This document shows, piece after piece, positions 35,099 through 44,984 of a stretch of DNA of 64,000 nt. The number at the start of each line of letters is the position of its first letter. Within the stretch, counting starts at the first letter, position 1. Source of the stretch: Oceanococcus atlanticus (GTDB taxonomy: Bacteria; Pseudomonadota; Gammaproteobacteria; Nevskiales; Oceanococcaceae); assembly GCF_002088235.1 (NCBI RefSeq), contig NZ_AQQV01000003.1, positions 664,922 to 728,921 on the forward strand, in the 5' to 3' direction. The notes beneath the pieces are model-generated. The model made no database searches, was not told where the DNA came from, and was given only the letters and a program-made list of their open reading frames with translations. The position numbers and the translations under genes are program-made.

Positions 35099-36025
35099 TT
35101 AGAGAGCTTGAGGGCTGAACTCAAGCAAACGCTTGGGTGCGACACGCCCATCGTCGTCAATTCGGGCCAATCCAAGCAGTGTACGCTCCGGCCCGTAAGC
35201 CGCCACCAAGCCCTGGGTGGGCGCACCGCGCACCTGGATGGGCTGACCGCGGCGGAAGTAAAACACGCTGTTCGCATCCAGGCTGACCTCTGGCCAGCCG
35301 GCCAGCGCGGTTTCGCATGGCAGCAGCAACGCATCCAGCGCTTCGGGCCCGCCGTCCTCGCGGCGTGCGTCAAGTTCATCCAGGGTGATCATAGCCTGAT
35401 CAAAAGGCCCGACCTGCACACGGCGCAGACTGGCCACGTGCGCACAGGTGTTCATGGCTGCGGCAATATCTTCGACCAGCGTACGGATGTAGGTGCCCTT
35501 GGAGCAGTGCACGCGCAAATCCGCAGTGTCGGCCGTGCAACCCAGCAGTTCCAGGCCATGAATGGTCACCGGCCGCGGCGGGCGCTCAACTTCCTGGCCC
35601 TGACGTGCCAGTTCATAGAGACGTTTGCCGTCGTACTTGAGCGCCGAGTACATCGGCGGAATCTGTTCGATATCGCCACGAAACCGGTTCAGGACTTCGC
35701 CCAGCAGCTCGGCGTTGACGTGACCGAACTCGGCCCGACGAATGACCTCACCATCGGCATCGGCGGTGTCCGTGGCAACGCCCAACTGCATACGTACGAT
35801 GTAGGTCTTGTCGGCGTCCAGCAACTGCGCGGACAACTTGGTGGCCTCACCCAAACAGATGGGCAGCATGCCGGTGGCCAGCGGGTCCAGACTGCCGGTG
35901 TGGCCCGCTTTGGCCGCCCCGAACAACCAGCGCACACGCTGCAGAACCTGATTGGACGAGCCGCCTGTGGGCTTGTCGAGAAGCAGGATGCCGTGAACTG
36001 CGCGACCCTTGCGGCGCCGCCCCAT
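35099..36025 (-). CDS. truB: tRNA pseudouridine-55 synthase TruB
   Basis: TruB makes pseudouridine at position 55 in the T-loop of tRNAs. The 308-residue protein has the catalytic Asp47 in HTGSLDPLATGMLPI and the other family motifs ILLLDKPTGGSSNQ, KTYIVRMQLGVATDTADADG and CSKGTYIRTLVEDI. A C-terminal PUA-like domain ends LLGLARIDDDGRVAPKRLL. Its ATG overlaps the rbfA stop by one base (TGATG), indicating coupled translation. Confidence 0.97.
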   Translation of the reverse strand: MGRRRKGRAVHGILLLDKPTGGSSNQVLQRVRWLFGAAKAGHTGSLDPLATGMLPICLGEATKLSAQLLDADKTYIVRMQLGVATDTADADGEVIRRAEFGHVNAELLGEVLNRFRGDIEQIPPMYSALKYDGKRLYELARQGQEVERPPRPVTIHGLELLGCTADTADLRVHCSKGTYIRTLVEDIAAAMNTCAHVASLRRVQVGPFDQAMITLDELDARREDGGPEALDALLLPCETALAGWPEVSLDANSVFYFRRGQPIQVRGAPTQGLVAAYGPERTLLGLARIDDDGRVAPKRLLEFSPQAL

Positions 36026-36408
36026 CAGCTCTCGTCGTCGCCGCGACGATGAGCCGCAGCTTTATCCTGTTCGCGCGCCGCGCGAATCGTCGCATCCATG
36101 TCGACGGCCTTGCGGCTGGTCTCGTCGGCCATGAAACGCAGATTGGGCAACACCCGAAAGCGAATCTGTCGCCCCAGCTCGTGGCGCAACATGCCGGCCG
36201 CGCGATTGAGCACTTCGACACTGGTCTTGGTATCCGAACCAGCCAACTCCAGCACGCTGACATAAATGCGTGCATGGGCCAGATCGCGGGTCACTTCAAC
36301 ATCGGTGATGCTGACCATGCCGATGCGCGGGTCCGACAACTGCTGGATCAGCTCGGCGAGAACCTTGCGGATCTCGCCGGCCACACGGTGGGTACGGGAA
36401 AATTCCAA
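36025..36408 (-). CDS. rbfA: Ribosome-binding factor A
   Basis: RbfA helps the final maturation of the 30S subunit and processing of the 16S rRNA 5' end. The 127-residue protein contains RTHRVAGEIRKVLAELIQQL, MVSITDVEVTRDLAHARIYV and LRHELGRQIRFRVLPNLRF, all family signatures. It sits between infB (15 bases upstream) and truB (one-base overlap). Confidence 0.97.
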   Translation of the reverse strand: MEFSRTHRVAGEIRKVLAELIQQLSDPRIGMVSITDVEVTRDLAHARIYVSVLELAGSDTKTSVEVLNRAAGMLRHELGRQIRFRVLPNLRFMADETSRKAVDMDATIRAAREQDKAAAHRRGDDES

Positions 36409-36423
36409 GCTGCGCTCCGCGCC

Positions 36424-39186
36424 CTAGTCCGCTGCTTCCAAGGTACGCTGGACTTCCACGCGTTCGTAGACCTCAATGCGGTCGTTCTCACGCACGTCGT
36501 CGTAGTTCTTGACCGCGATACCACACTCGGTACCGGCCTCGACCTTGTTCACGTCGTCCTTGTGGCGACGCAAGGATTCCAGCTCGCCCTCGTAGATCAC
36601 CACGTTGTCACGCAGCACGCGGATCGGCAAACCACGGCGCACCGTGCCTTCCTCGACCAGACAGCCTGCAACCGCACCGAAGGCCGACGAACGGAACACG
36701 CTGCGCACCGCAGCAACACCCACGATCTTCTCGGCCGTATCGGTACCGAGCAGGCCCGACGCTGCATCACGTACGTCATTGATCACATCATAGATGACGC
36801 TGTAATAACGCAGTTCCAGCCCGGCTTCCTGCGCCTTGCGACGAGCCACGCCGTCAGCACGCGTGTTGAAACCGATGATCATGGCTTTGGATGCGGTCGC
36901 CAGGTCCACGTCGGACTCGGAGATGCCGCCCACGCCATTGGCCACGACCTTGATCTCGACCTCATCGTTGGACATTTTGACCAACGCATCGGCCAGGGCC
37001 TCAGCACTGCCACGCACGTCACATTTGAGCAGCACCGGCAGTTCGCGTTTGTCGTCGCCCATGCTGCTGGCCCAGTCACCGAGGCGACGGTCACGCGCCT
37101 TGGCACGTGCATCACGGGCCTTGGCTTCACGCACCGAAGCCAGTTCCTTGGCCTTGCGCTCGTCGGTCACGGCGATGGCGTCATCACCGGCTTCCGGCGT
37201 ACCGCTCAGGCCCAGGACCTGAACCGGGCAACTCGGCCCCGCTTCTTTCACCGGCTTGCCATCTTCATCAAACATGGCGCGGACACGACCGAAATGCTGA
37301 CCGGCCAGAACCACATCACCTTTGTGCAGCGTACCGGTGCGCACCAGCACCGTGGCAACCGGACCGCGTCCGCGTTCCAGGCTGGACTCGATGACCACAC
37401 CAGCGGCCGGCCCGGTTTTCGGCGCCTTCAGCTCAAGAATCTCGGACTGCAGGACCAGTGCTTCAAGCAGCTCATCCACACCCTGCCCGGTCATACCGGA
37501 GACCGGTATGAACTGCGTGTCACCGCCCCAGTCTTCGGGGATCAGTTCCAACTTGGCCAGTTCGTTCTTGACCCGATCCGGATCCGCGTTTTCCTTGTCC
37601 GACTTGGTGATCGCAACCACGATCGGCACATTGCCGGCACGCGCATGCTGCACCGCCTCTTCGGTCTGCGGCATGACACCGTCATCCGCGGCCACAACCA
37701 GAATCACGATATCGGTAACCGCGGCACCACGTGCACGCATCGCCGTAAAGGCGGCGTGACCCGGGGTATCCAGGAAGGTCACCAGACCGGAATCCGCCTG
37801 CACCTGATAGGCGCCAATGTGCTGGGTAATGCCGCCAGCCTCACCCGCGGCCACACGGGCTTTACGGATGTAGTCGAGCAAGGTGGTCTTACCATGGTCA
37901 ACGTGACCCATGATCGTCACCACAGGCGGACGCGATTCGCTGTCCAGGGCGTCCACATCGACTTCGCGGACTTCCTTGAGCAGGTTTTCCTCTTCGTCCT
38001 TGGCGCCGACCGGAATGGCTTTGTGACCCATTTCCTCGACCACCAACTGGGCGGTGTCCTGATCCAGGCTTTCATTGATGGTGGACATCATGCCCATGCC
38101 CATCAGAATCTTGATCAGTTCGGAAGCCTTGACGGCCATGCGCTGGGCCAGATCACCCACGGTGATCGAGTCCGGAATTTCCACGTCACGGATGACCGGC
38201 GCCGTAGGCCGCTCAAACCCGTGCTGGGTGTCCACCTTGACCGCGCCGCGACCACCGGTCGCACCTTTCTTGCGCCGTTTGCCGCGCTTGTTCTCGGCCA
38301 CGTGCAGCTGTTCGGTCTTGCCTTTGCGCCGAGTCTTCTTGCGTGCTTCCTTCTCGCGGGCTTCACGCTCGGCCTTCTCACGCTCTTCACGCGAACGGGC
38401 CAGATCGCCTTCCTGCTCCTGCGCACGGCGCAGGTTTTCCAGCACGCGGCGACGCAGATCGGAAATTTCCGTGCGCAGATGCTCCGGTTCAGCGCTGTCG
38501 CGCTCACCACTGGCGGCTGCGGCCGGCTCGGGTTTTGACGGCGCTTCAGCCGCAGGGGCTTCAGCCACCGGCGCTTCAACAGGCTCAGGCTCTGCTTTCG
38601 GCTCGGGCTCAGCTGCCGGCTCGGGTTCAGGCTCCGGTTCCGGCTCGGGCGCAACCTCAACCTCAGGCTCTAGTTCCGGCTCAGGTGCAACCTCAACCTC
38701 AGGCTCCGGCTCAACCTCGGCTGCAGGCGGGGCCTCGGCCACCACCTCTTCAACCGTGTCCGCTTTTGCTTCCGGCTCAGGCGCAGCCTCAGCAACCGGC
38801 TCTGCAGCCGTCACTTCAACCACATCCTCCTCTGTTTCCACGCTCTCGATCACTTCTTCGAGCGGCTCATCAGCTTCCGGACGAACAATGGTGCGCTTCT
38901 TGCGCACTTCGACGTTGATTGTCTTGGCCCGCGCACCGCGCGCACCGGCAACTTTCAACTCGGTCTGCTCTTTGCGTTTGAGCGAGATTTTCTTGCTGCC
39001 ACCCAGCCCAAGCGAACCCTTCTTAGGCTTGCCTTGCAGGTGTTCCAACCACTGCTTCTTCTCATCCGCACTGATCGGCGCATCCGCATCGGCCACATTC
39101 ACGCCTGCATCACCCAACTGGGCAAGCAAACGCTCGACCGGCATCTTGGTCTGTTCTGCGAGTTCTCGAACGGTCGTTACCGCCAT
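36424..39186 (-). CDS. infB: Translation initiation factor IF-2
   Basis: This 920-residue GTPase brings initiator tRNA to the 30S subunit. The N-terminal IF2_N domain ([20 protein letters not shown]) is followed by an unusually Glu/Pro/Val/Ala-rich low-complexity region (about 115-235, repeats of [13 protein letters not shown]). A basic Arg/Lys segment (about 260-305) and a second IF2_N copy ([19 protein letters not shown]) come next. The G domain carries [13 protein letters not shown] (about residue 425), DTPGHAAF and TKSDKENAD. Domains II to IV end with the fMet-tRNA-binding C-terminus ([18 protein letters not shown]). The ATG overlaps the nusA stop as TAATG. Confidence 0.97.
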   Translation of the reverse strand: MAVTTVRELAEQTKMPVERLLAQLGDAGVNVADADAPISADEKKQWLEHLQGKPKKGSLGLGGSKKISLKRKEQTELKVAGARGARAKTINVEVRKKRTIVRPEADEPLEEVIESVETEEDVVEVTAAEPVAEAAPEPEAKADTVEEVVAEAPPAAEVEPEPEVEVAPEPELEPEVEVAPEPEPEPEPEPAAEPEPKAEPEPVEAPVAEAPAAEAPSKPEPAAAASGERDSAEPEHLRTEISDLRRRVLENLRRAQEQEGDLARSREEREKAEREAREKEARKKTRRKGKTEQLHVAENKRGKRRKKGATGGRGAVKVDTQHGFERPTAPVIRDVEIPDSITVGDLAQRMAVKASELIKILMGMGMMSTINESLDQDTAQLVVEEMGHKAIPVGAKDEEENLLKEVREVDVDALDSESRPPVVTIMGHVDHGKTTLLDYIRKARVAAGEAGGITQHIGAYQVQADSGLVTFLDTPGHAAFTAMRARGAAVTDIVILVVAADDGVMPQTEEAVQHARAGNVPIVVAITKSDKENADPDRVKNELAKLELIPEDWGGDTQFIPVSGMTGQGVDELLEALVLQSEILELKAPKTGPAAGVVIESSLERGRGPVATVLVRTGTLHKGDVVLAGQHFGRVRAMFDEDGKPVKEAGPSCPVQVLGLSGTPEAGDDAIAVTDERKAKELASVREAKARDARAKARDRRLGDWASSMGDDKRELPVLLKCDVRGSAEALADALVKMSNDEVEIKVVANGVGGISESDVDLATASKAMIIGFNTRADGVARRKAQEAGLELRYYSVIYDVINDVRDAASGLLGTDTAEKIVGVAAVRSVFRSSAFGAVAGCLVEEGTVRRGLPIRVLRDNVVIYEGELESLRRHKDDVNKVEAGTECGIAVKNYDDVRENDRIEVYERVEVQRTLEAAD

Positions 39187-40706
39187 TACGATGACTCTCC
39201 CGTATCTGTGTCTTCGGCCTCGGCGAACCAGTGGGCTCGCGCTGCCATGATGAGTTTGCCGGCCTGTTCTTCGTCCAGACCGCCCAGGCCGACAATCTCG
39301 TCGGTCCCCATTTCCGCCAGATCTTCACGCGTCGGCGCACCGTTGCGGGCCAGTTCATCAGCCAGCTCGGGCGTCATGCCGTCCAGCGACAGCAAATCTT
39401 CGGAAGGTTCCGGTGCACCGCCTCGATCGGCGCTGACGATGGCCTTGGTTAACAGGGCATCGCGTGCACGATTGCGCAGCTCTTCGACAATATCTTCGTC
39501 AAATTCTTCAATCTGCAACAGCTCTTCGGTCGGCACGTAAGCCACTTCGTCGAGCGTGGTGAAGCCTTCCTGGACCAGGATGGAGGCCACCTCTTCATCG
39601 ACATCAAGCTGCTCCATGAAGACTTCCAGCACCTTGCCGGACTCTTCTTCCTGGCGTTGGTTGATCTCGTCCGAAGTCATCACATTGAGCGTCCAGCCGG
39701 TCAGCTCGGACGCCAGGCGCACGTTCTGACCGCCACGCCCAATAGCTTGGGCCAACTTTTCCTCGGCCACCGCAATGTCCATGCTGCCGGTGTCTTCATC
39801 GACGATGATCGATTCAACATCAGCCGGCGCCATGGCATTGATTACGAACTGAGCCGGATTTTCATCCCACAGCACGATGTCGACGCGTTCACCAGCCAGT
39901 TCGTTGGACACGCTCTGTACCCGCGAGCCCCGCATTCCGACACAAGCACCAACCGGATCAATGCGTTTGTCCTTGGCCTGGACCGCAATCTTGGCGCGCG
40001 AACCCGGATCACGTGCCGCGCCCTTGAGCTCGATCAAGCCCTGGCCGATTTCCGGCACTTCCAGCTTGAACAATTCAATCAGCATTTCCGGCGCGCTGCG
40101 CGACAGGAACAGCTGCGGGCCACGCGCTTCGGGACGCACTTCCTTAAGGTAGCCGCGGATACGATCACCCGGCCGCAGAGGCTGGCGCGGAATCTGCCAT
40201 TCACGCGGAATGATCGCCTCGGCGTTGCCACCCAGATCCAGAATCACGTTGCCGCGCTCAACCCGCTTGACGATACCGGAGAGCAGCTCGCCCATACGCC
40301 CTTCATAGGCTTCAACAACCTGGGCACGCTCGGCTTCACGCACTTTCTGCACGATCACCTGTTTGGCCGCCTGGGCTGAAATACGGCCGTACTCGACCGA
40401 TTCCACCGGCTCTTCGATCACCGAGCCCACTTCCAGGGCAGCGTCCTTCTCCTGCGCATCCGTCAGAAAGATATGACGCTCTTCGGATTCGAACTCTTCG
40501 TCGTCGTCGGCCAGCACGGTCCAGCGGCGGAAACTCTCGTATTCACCGGTCTTGCGATCGATGGCCACGCGGATATCCCAATCCTCGCCATACTTCTTGC
40601 GGGCCGCCGAGGCCAGAGCCGCTTCAAGCGCCCCGAAAATGATCTCGGGCTCAACGCCTTTCTCGTTAGAAACAGCGTCCACCACGAGCAAAATGTTCTT
40701 ACTCAT
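39186..40706 (-). CDS. nusA: Transcription termination/antitermination factor NusA
   Basis: NusA binds RNA polymerase and modulates pausing, termination and antitermination. The 506-residue protein has an N-terminal RNAP-binding domain ([18 protein letters not shown]), an S1 domain ([20 protein letters not shown]), two KH domains ([20 protein letters not shown] and [18 protein letters not shown]) and two C-terminal acidic repeats (about 355-490, [16 protein letters not shown] and [16 protein letters not shown]). It lies between rimP (18 bases upstream) and infB (one-base overlap). Confidence 0.97.
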   Translation of the reverse strand: MSKNILLVVDAVSNEKGVEPEIIFGALEAALASAARKKYGEDWDIRVAIDRKTGEYESFRRWTVLADDDEEFESEERHIFLTDAQEKDAALEVGSVIEEPVESVEYGRISAQAAKQVIVQKVREAERAQVVEAYEGRMGELLSGIVKRVERGNVILDLGGNAEAIIPREWQIPRQPLRPGDRIRGYLKEVRPEARGPQLFLSRSAPEMLIELFKLEVPEIGQGLIELKGAARDPGSRAKIAVQAKDKRIDPVGACVGMRGSRVQSVSNELAGERVDIVLWDENPAQFVINAMAPADVESIIVDEDTGSMDIAVAEEKLAQAIGRGGQNVRLASELTGWTLNVMTSDEINQRQEEESGKVLEVFMEQLDVDEEVASILVQEGFTTLDEVAYVPTEELLQIEEFDEDIVEELRNRARDALLTKAIVSADRGGAPEPSEDLLSLDGMTPELADELARNGAPTREDLAEMGTDEIVGLGGLDEEQAGKLIMAARAHWFAEAEDTDTGESS

Positions 40707-40724
40707 GCATCCGGCTCCACAATG

Positions 40725-41183
40725 TCAGTCAAACACCGGAACGAGCCGCGCTCGTTCAATGTCAGCAAATGGCACATCAAATCGTTCTTGGTCGACCTCG
40801 ATCGCAACGGTTTCGCCGTCGCACTCAAGGAGCTTGCCGCGAAAGTTACGCCGCCCTTCAAAAGGTATACGCAACTTCAACTTGGCCTCGCGGCCGAGGA
40901 ATTCCACAAAATGCTGAGTTTTTACGAGCGGACGATCGAGCCCTGGAGAGGAGACCTCCAGCCGATAAGCACTCTCAATGGGATCATCGACATCCAACAA
41001 AGCGCTGACTTCGCGACTGACTTTGGCGCAATCTTCCACGCCAATGCCCTGTGCTGAATCGATGTAAATACGCAGCACGGCATCGGTGCCGGTTCCTTGT
41101 AGCTCGACACACAAAAGATCATAGCCAAGCCCAGCCACCGCCGGCTCTAACATCTGTTGCAAATTGTCGATTAAACCGCGCAT
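40725..41183 (-). CDS. rimP: Ribosome maturation factor RimP
   Basis: RimP assists 30S subunit assembly. The 152-residue length is standard, and the motifs LGYDLLCVELQGTGTDAVLR, YIDSAQGIGVEDCAKVSREV, YRLEVSSPGLDRPL and the C-terminal SH3-like VPFADIERARLVPVF are clear. It is the first protein gene of the operon and follows the initiator tRNA, whose terminator lies about 100 bases upstream of its start codon. Confidence 0.96.
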   Translation of the reverse strand: MRGLIDNLQQMLEPAVAGLGYDLLCVELQGTGTDAVLRIYIDSAQGIGVEDCAKVSREVSALLDVDDPIESAYRLEVSSPGLDRPLVKTQHFVEFLGREAKLKLRIPFEGRRNFRGKLLECDGETVAIEVDQERFDVPFADIERARLVPVFD

Positions 41184-41282
41184 TTTCCGCCTTGCTTAGC
41201 TACAAGAAAACTCCTTGAAAACCAACTACATGACGCACATTTTTGAGATGTGGCCTGAAGCTGATCCGCGTACTCCAGCAAT

Positions 41283-41304
41283 AAAAAAGCCCCAAAACTG
41301 GGGC
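41283..41304 (-). terminator. Terminator of the initiator tRNA gene
   Basis: On the minus strand GCCCC and GGGGC form a short stem around AGTTTT, followed by TTTTTT. It lies between the initiator tRNA (ending at 41326) and rimP, and should end part of the tRNA transcripts. Confidence 0.75.
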
Positions 41305-41325
41305 CGCAAAATTCCTCCAAATGTT

Positions 41326-41402
41326 TGGTAGCGGGGGCAGGATTCGAACCTGCGACCTTCGGGTTATGAGCCCGACGAGCTGCCTGGCTGCTCCACCCCG
41401 CA
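41326..41402 (-). tRNA. Initiator tRNA-fMet (anticodon CAT), CCA encoded
   Basis: The 77-base tRNA has the three G-C pairs in the anticodon stem that mark initiators (CGGG-CTCATAA-CCCG), D-arm GAGC-AGCCAGGCA-GCTC, T-arm GCAGG-TTCGAAT-CCTGC and an encoded CCA. The acceptor end is GCGGGG/CCCCGC with U at position 1 and U at position 72, instead of the usual C1-A72 mismatch. It occupies the place of metY upstream of rimP-nusA-infB. Confidence 0.95.
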
Positions 41403-41655
41403 CCAGAGCCAAAGAAGTATAGGCATGAGCCTAACCAAGCGCAAGAGGCATTATAAAAATGCTTTTCAATCATGCACTTATGGAACACCTAAAAATACCG
41501 CTCGCGCAAACGCTGCTTTGTGACGGGCAAAATCGCCTTGTCGGCCAGCCACGAGGTCACCCTGACCCGCAACTTTCCATTCGAATCCGGCATTGACATT
41601 GCCTTGATCAGCAAACGCTGAGCGCAGCAGGCATCTGGCTGTTCGCAGGACGCGT

Positions 41656-42702
41656 TTACGCCGCCTGCTGGGGTACTTTCGGCAGCAGTGGTGAATGACG
41701 CTGCTTAAGCGTTTCAACCGTCAGGCGCAGCCCCTCTGCGAGATCAACCCTGGGCTGCCAATCGAGCTCACGCTTGGCCTTTTCGATGCTGTAGTAGTGA
41801 TGCGTAACCATGTAGCGAATGGCGAAACGCGTCATGCCGTCTTCTGCATTCAGGGTTCCACCTTTGAGGGTATCGATGCCCTCCGCCAGCGCAGCAACGC
41901 CGTAGGCCAGCCAGAAAGGCACCTTGCCCTTGATGGTTGGGTAGCCAGCCTCCATCAGAAGCATGTCGACAAAGTCAAAAAAGGCTTTCGGCTCCCCGTT
42001 GGTGATGAAGTAAATCTGACCGCAGGCCACACCACCGGGCTTAACACGCTGTTCAGCCGCGAGCACCGCGTCGGTCAGGTTGCTGATATAAGTGAAGTCC
42101 GAAAGTTTGTCGCGATTGCCGACACAGCGCGTCAGCTTGCCCTGCTGAGCCTTGCTCAGTATCGCCGGCACAAAACGGTTGTCGCCGGCACCAAAAACCA
42201 CATGGGGTCGAATGGCGCAACACTGAGTAATACCCTCACCGCTGAACGCGATGACTTTTTTCTCCGCCGCAATTTTGCTGTCCGCGTAGGGCGCTTGAGA
42301 AATCTGTGAATACCCCAGAGTTTCGTCACCGTTCTCGATATCTTCGCCCTCGTACACCGCACTGGCCGAACTGATATAGACAAAACGCTCGATAGCATGC
42401 GCCGTACAAGCCGCGAGCAGGTTTTCGGTACCTGTCAGATTGACCGCCCAGACATCTTCAACCCGATTGTTCTTGGTGTGCACCAACGAGGCGTTGTGAA
42501 TGATGCTATCCAACCCTTCACAGGCATGAAGTACGGCCTGCGCATCGCGGATATCGAGCTTGATGAAACACACATCCTCACGGAAGGGCTGGTCAACGAT
42601 GTCAGCACAGATGACCTCGTGCCCCGCGTCGGCGAACTCGTCCACCAGAGCCTTACCGACAAAGCCCTGGCCCCCAGTGATCAGTATCTTGCGCTTGTCC
42701 AT
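41656..42702 (-). CDS. NAD(P)-dependent sterol/3-beta-hydroxysteroid-dehydrogenase-like protein
   Basis: The 348-residue extended short-chain dehydrogenase has a Rossmann motif ITGGQGFVGKAL near residue 8, the family SSASAVYEGEDI and the catalytic YADSK (YxxxK). Its closest recognisable relatives are the 3-beta-hydroxysteroid or sterol-4-carboxylate dehydrogenases (ITNGEPKAFFDFVDMLL, LSDFTYISNLTDAVLAAEQ). It is the last gene of a four-gene operon with GMC oxidoreductase, aldehyde dehydrogenase and a sterol-desaturase-type hydroxylase. A sterol or other cyclic/long-chain alcohol substrate is inferred. A sugar epimerase is less likely, given the neighbours. Confidence 0.82.
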   Translation of the reverse strand: MDKRKILITGGQGFVGKALVDEFADAGHEVICADIVDQPFREDVCFIKLDIRDAQAVLHACEGLDSIIHNASLVHTKNNRVEDVWAVNLTGTENLLAACTAHAIERFVYISSASAVYEGEDIENGDETLGYSQISQAPYADSKIAAEKKVIAFSGEGITQCCAIRPHVVFGAGDNRFVPAILSKAQQGKLTRCVGNRDKLSDFTYISNLTDAVLAAEQRVKPGGVACGQIYFITNGEPKAFFDFVDMLLMEAGYPTIKGKVPFWLAYGVAALAEGIDTLKGGTLNAEDGMTRFAIRYMVTHHYYSIEKAKRELDWQPRVDLAEGLRLTVETLKQRHSPLLPKVPQQAA

Positions 42703-42717
42703 GTTGGTCTCCTCTGA

Positions 42718-43392
42718 TTATTTGGACGTACCGAACGCCTGATCCCAGAACGGAAATATCGAGGCGTAGTTGTAACGAAACTTGTCGTGATGGACGTCGT
42801 GCTTTTCCACCCAGAAATTGAACAGTCGAAATGCGGGATGCGGAAAAACCAGATTGGAATGCACGATCACGTTGATCGACGAATAGAGAAAGAACATGCA
42901 CAGGAAAGAGGCTTCACTGATCGGCCCGAGCAGCAGCACCGCACCCAGCAGCAGAACAAATGCCCCCATCTGCTCGAATGGGTTCAGAAATACACTTTCA
43001 CTGGCCACCGGGAAGCGAACCTTGTGGTGCATGCCATGCACGTACTTCATCAACCGCGGGTGGTGCATGCCCCGATGGAAGAAGTAGTAGGCCAAGTCGT
43101 AAAGCAAGAGTACGGCGAAGGTCTCACCAAAGAAGTGCGCCACGCCGGGCCACTGCGGATAAAGAATGCGCTCGCCAAAGTGGTACAGAAACGCCGCAAG
43201 AATGCTCAGCGCGAGGATGTTGTTGAGAAACACGTTCAACCATTTGTTCTGCGGTCCCAAATAGCTTGCGCCGGGCGTACGCAGGCGGTATCTGCTGTAA
43301 CGGCTAGAGACCACCGCCCAGTCCAGCCAATATTGCAGGCCTCCGATAACGGCAAACATGACGGCAAGCGCGATCCAGAACGTCGTGCTCAT
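42718..43392 (-). CDS. Sterol desaturase/fatty acid hydroxylase family membrane enzyme
   Basis: This 224-residue membrane protein has the di-iron histidine clusters of the fatty acid hydroxylase superfamily: HRGMHH, then HGMHH, then HDVHHDKF near the C-terminus. About four hydrophobic segments surround them (for example WIALAVMFAVIGGLQYWLDW and MGAFVLLLGAVLLLGP). Such enzymes oxidise C-H bonds of sterols, fatty acyl chains or carotenoids with O2. Its start overlaps the aldehyde dehydrogenase stop as ATGA, and the dehydrogenase gene follows after 15 bases. The exact substrate is unknown. Confidence 0.9.
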   Translation of the reverse strand: MSTTFWIALAVMFAVIGGLQYWLDWAVVSSRYSRYRLRTPGASYLGPQNKWLNVFLNNILALSILAAFLYHFGERILYPQWPGVAHFFGETFAVLLLYDLAYYFFHRGMHHPRLMKYVHGMHHKVRFPVASESVFLNPFEQMGAFVLLLGAVLLLGPISEASFLCMFFLYSSINVIVHSNLVFPHPAFRLFNFWVEKHDVHHDKFRYNYASIFPFWDQAFGTSK

Positions 43393-44984
43393 GAGCGCGC
43401 CCCGAGCAACGACACTTTGAGCAACCTCAGCAAGGCCCTAAATCTGACACCCGGACCACGACCAAACATCAACTCTATCGATGCATCCGCCTTGGCAAAG
43501 CCAGCGATGCTGACCGGGTACAGCTTAGGCGGAATGCGCAGCGGCAAACGGTCGCTCAGCACGGCTTTGGGATTGGTATATGCGCGCAAGCCATCACGCC
43601 CGTTCATGCGCCCAAAACCGGAATACTTCACACCGCCGAACGGCAAATCCTGGTTGAGATAACACAGACCAAAATCATTGATGCAGCTGGCCCCGGCTTC
43701 GAGCTGCGCGGCAATGCGCTCGGCCCGCGCCGTACTGCCGCTGAGCACCGAGGACTGCAAGCCAAAATCTGTGCTGTTGGCCAGCGCCACTGCCTCTTCG
43801 TCGTTGGCCACCTTCATGATCAGCATGACCGGTCCAAACACTTCCTCGTTGGCAATGCGCATGTCGGCGGTGACATCAACCAGCAGCGTTGGCGGGTAAT
43901 ACTGGCCAGTGCCCTGCGGTTTAACGCCACCAACCAAAGCGCGCGCGCCCTGGGCCAGCGCATCCCGGACCAGGTCGTCAATCACCGCCATTTGCTGCGC
44001 AGTGTTGATGGCACCAACCTCTACAGCCCCAGGCTGAGCCGGTGGACCCTGGCGTAGTGCAGCAACCTGTGTGTGCATCGCGCTGACGAAGCGATCGTAG
44101 ATGCCAGCCTCAACGATGATGCGTTCCGATGCGATGCAGTTCTGACCGAGATTGATGAAGCAGCCCCCCAAGGCCGAATGCACAGCATGCTCCAGGTGCG
44201 CATCATCACAAACAATCATCGGATCCTTGCCGCCCAGCTCCATCACCACCGGCGTCAGATGTTGCGCACTCCCCTCAATGATGCGTCGGCCGTTGCCTAC
44301 GGAACCGATAAACAGGATTTTCTGCACCCGGGCACGAACCAGGGCTGCCCCGGTTTCACCATAGCCGTTGAGGATCTGCACGGTGTCGGTCGCGATGCCT
44401 TCCTGGGTCAACACCTGGTCGATCAACTGCTGGAAGTAGCGGGTTGACCAGGCCACCGCCTCGGATGCCTTGATCACCACGGCATTGCCCGCCATCAAAG
44501 GCGCGACAAACGATGCAAAGATGTTTTGGAAGGGGTAATTCCACGGCACAATGCACGCCACTACACCCAGCGGCCGGTATTCAATGCGGCCCTTCTTATG
44601 CATCAGCATGCCGGATGGCACCCGCTCGGTCTTGAGGTGCTTCTCGCCATGCTTGATCAGCCAGCGAATCTTGTTGCACACCGGCATCACCTCGCCCAGC
44701 AAGGCGTTTTCAAAGGTTTTTCCACTGTCTTCGACCACCGCTTTGCAGATCGCATCACGCTGCATCACGATGGTCTCAAGCAAACGCCTCAACACCGCAC
44801 GACGCTTGGCGAAACTGGTGTCAGCCCAAGCGCGCTGGGCCACGCGCGCACGCTCCACCGCATGGCGCACGTCCTCAACCGTGGCCACGGGCACCTGCCC
44901 CAGGGTGGCCCCCGTTGCCGGGTTGATACACTCAATCACGCCGGCCGCTTTGGCGTGCTCGGGCAAGGGCGTTACGACGCTCAT
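43389..44984 (-). CDS. NAD(P)-dependent aldehyde dehydrogenase
   Basis: The 531-residue ALDH superfamily enzyme oxidises aldehydes to acids. The nucleotide-binding motif FIGSVGNGRRI, the general base in VMELGGKDPMIV and the catalytic Cys in NLGQNCIASERI are intact, as is the C-terminal LPFGGVKYSGFGRMNGRDGL. A slightly longer C-terminal tail than usual (about 45 residues after RDGLRAYTNPKAV) may associate with membrane. Its start overlaps the GMC gene and its stop overlaps the hydroxylase gene, both as ATGA, so the products are made together. It probably oxidises the aldehyde formed by the GMC enzyme. Confidence 0.93.
   Translation of the reverse strand: MSVVTPLPEHAKAAGVIECINPATGATLGQVPVATVEDVRHAVERARVAQRAWADTSFAKRRAVLRRLLETIVMQRDAICKAVVEDSGKTFENALLGEVMPVCNKIRWLIKHGEKHLKTERVPSGMLMHKKGRIEYRPLGVVACIVPWNYPFQNIFASFVAPLMAGNAVVIKASEAVAWSTRYFQQLIDQVLTQEGIATDTVQILNGYGETGAALVRARVQKILFIGSVGNGRRIIEGSAQHLTPVVMELGGKDPMIVCDDAHLEHAVHSALGGCFINLGQNCIASERIIVEAGIYDRFVSAMHTQVAALRQGPPAQPGAVEVGAINTAQQMAVIDDLVRDALAQGARALVGGVKPQGTGQYYPPTLLVDVTADMRIANEEVFGPVMLIMKVANDEEAVALANSTDFGLQSSVLSGSTARAERIAAQLEAGASCINDFGLCYLNQDLPFGGVKYSGFGRMNGRDGLRAYTNPKAVLSDRLPLRIPPKLYPVSIAGFAKADASIELMFGRGPGVRFRALLRLLKVSLLGARS

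Noticed and set aside
36049..39250. Very long plus-strand open frames (829 and 391 codons) opposite infB
   Set aside because: They are antisense shadows of infB; the Ser/Gly repeat protein is simply the complement of the Glu/Pro repeat tract.
41478..41717. 79-codon minus-strand frame between the HSD-like gene and the initiator tRNA
   Set aside because: It overlaps the real 3' end of the dehydrogenase gene on the same strand in another frame, with low-complexity Arg/Ala composition and no ribosome-binding site.
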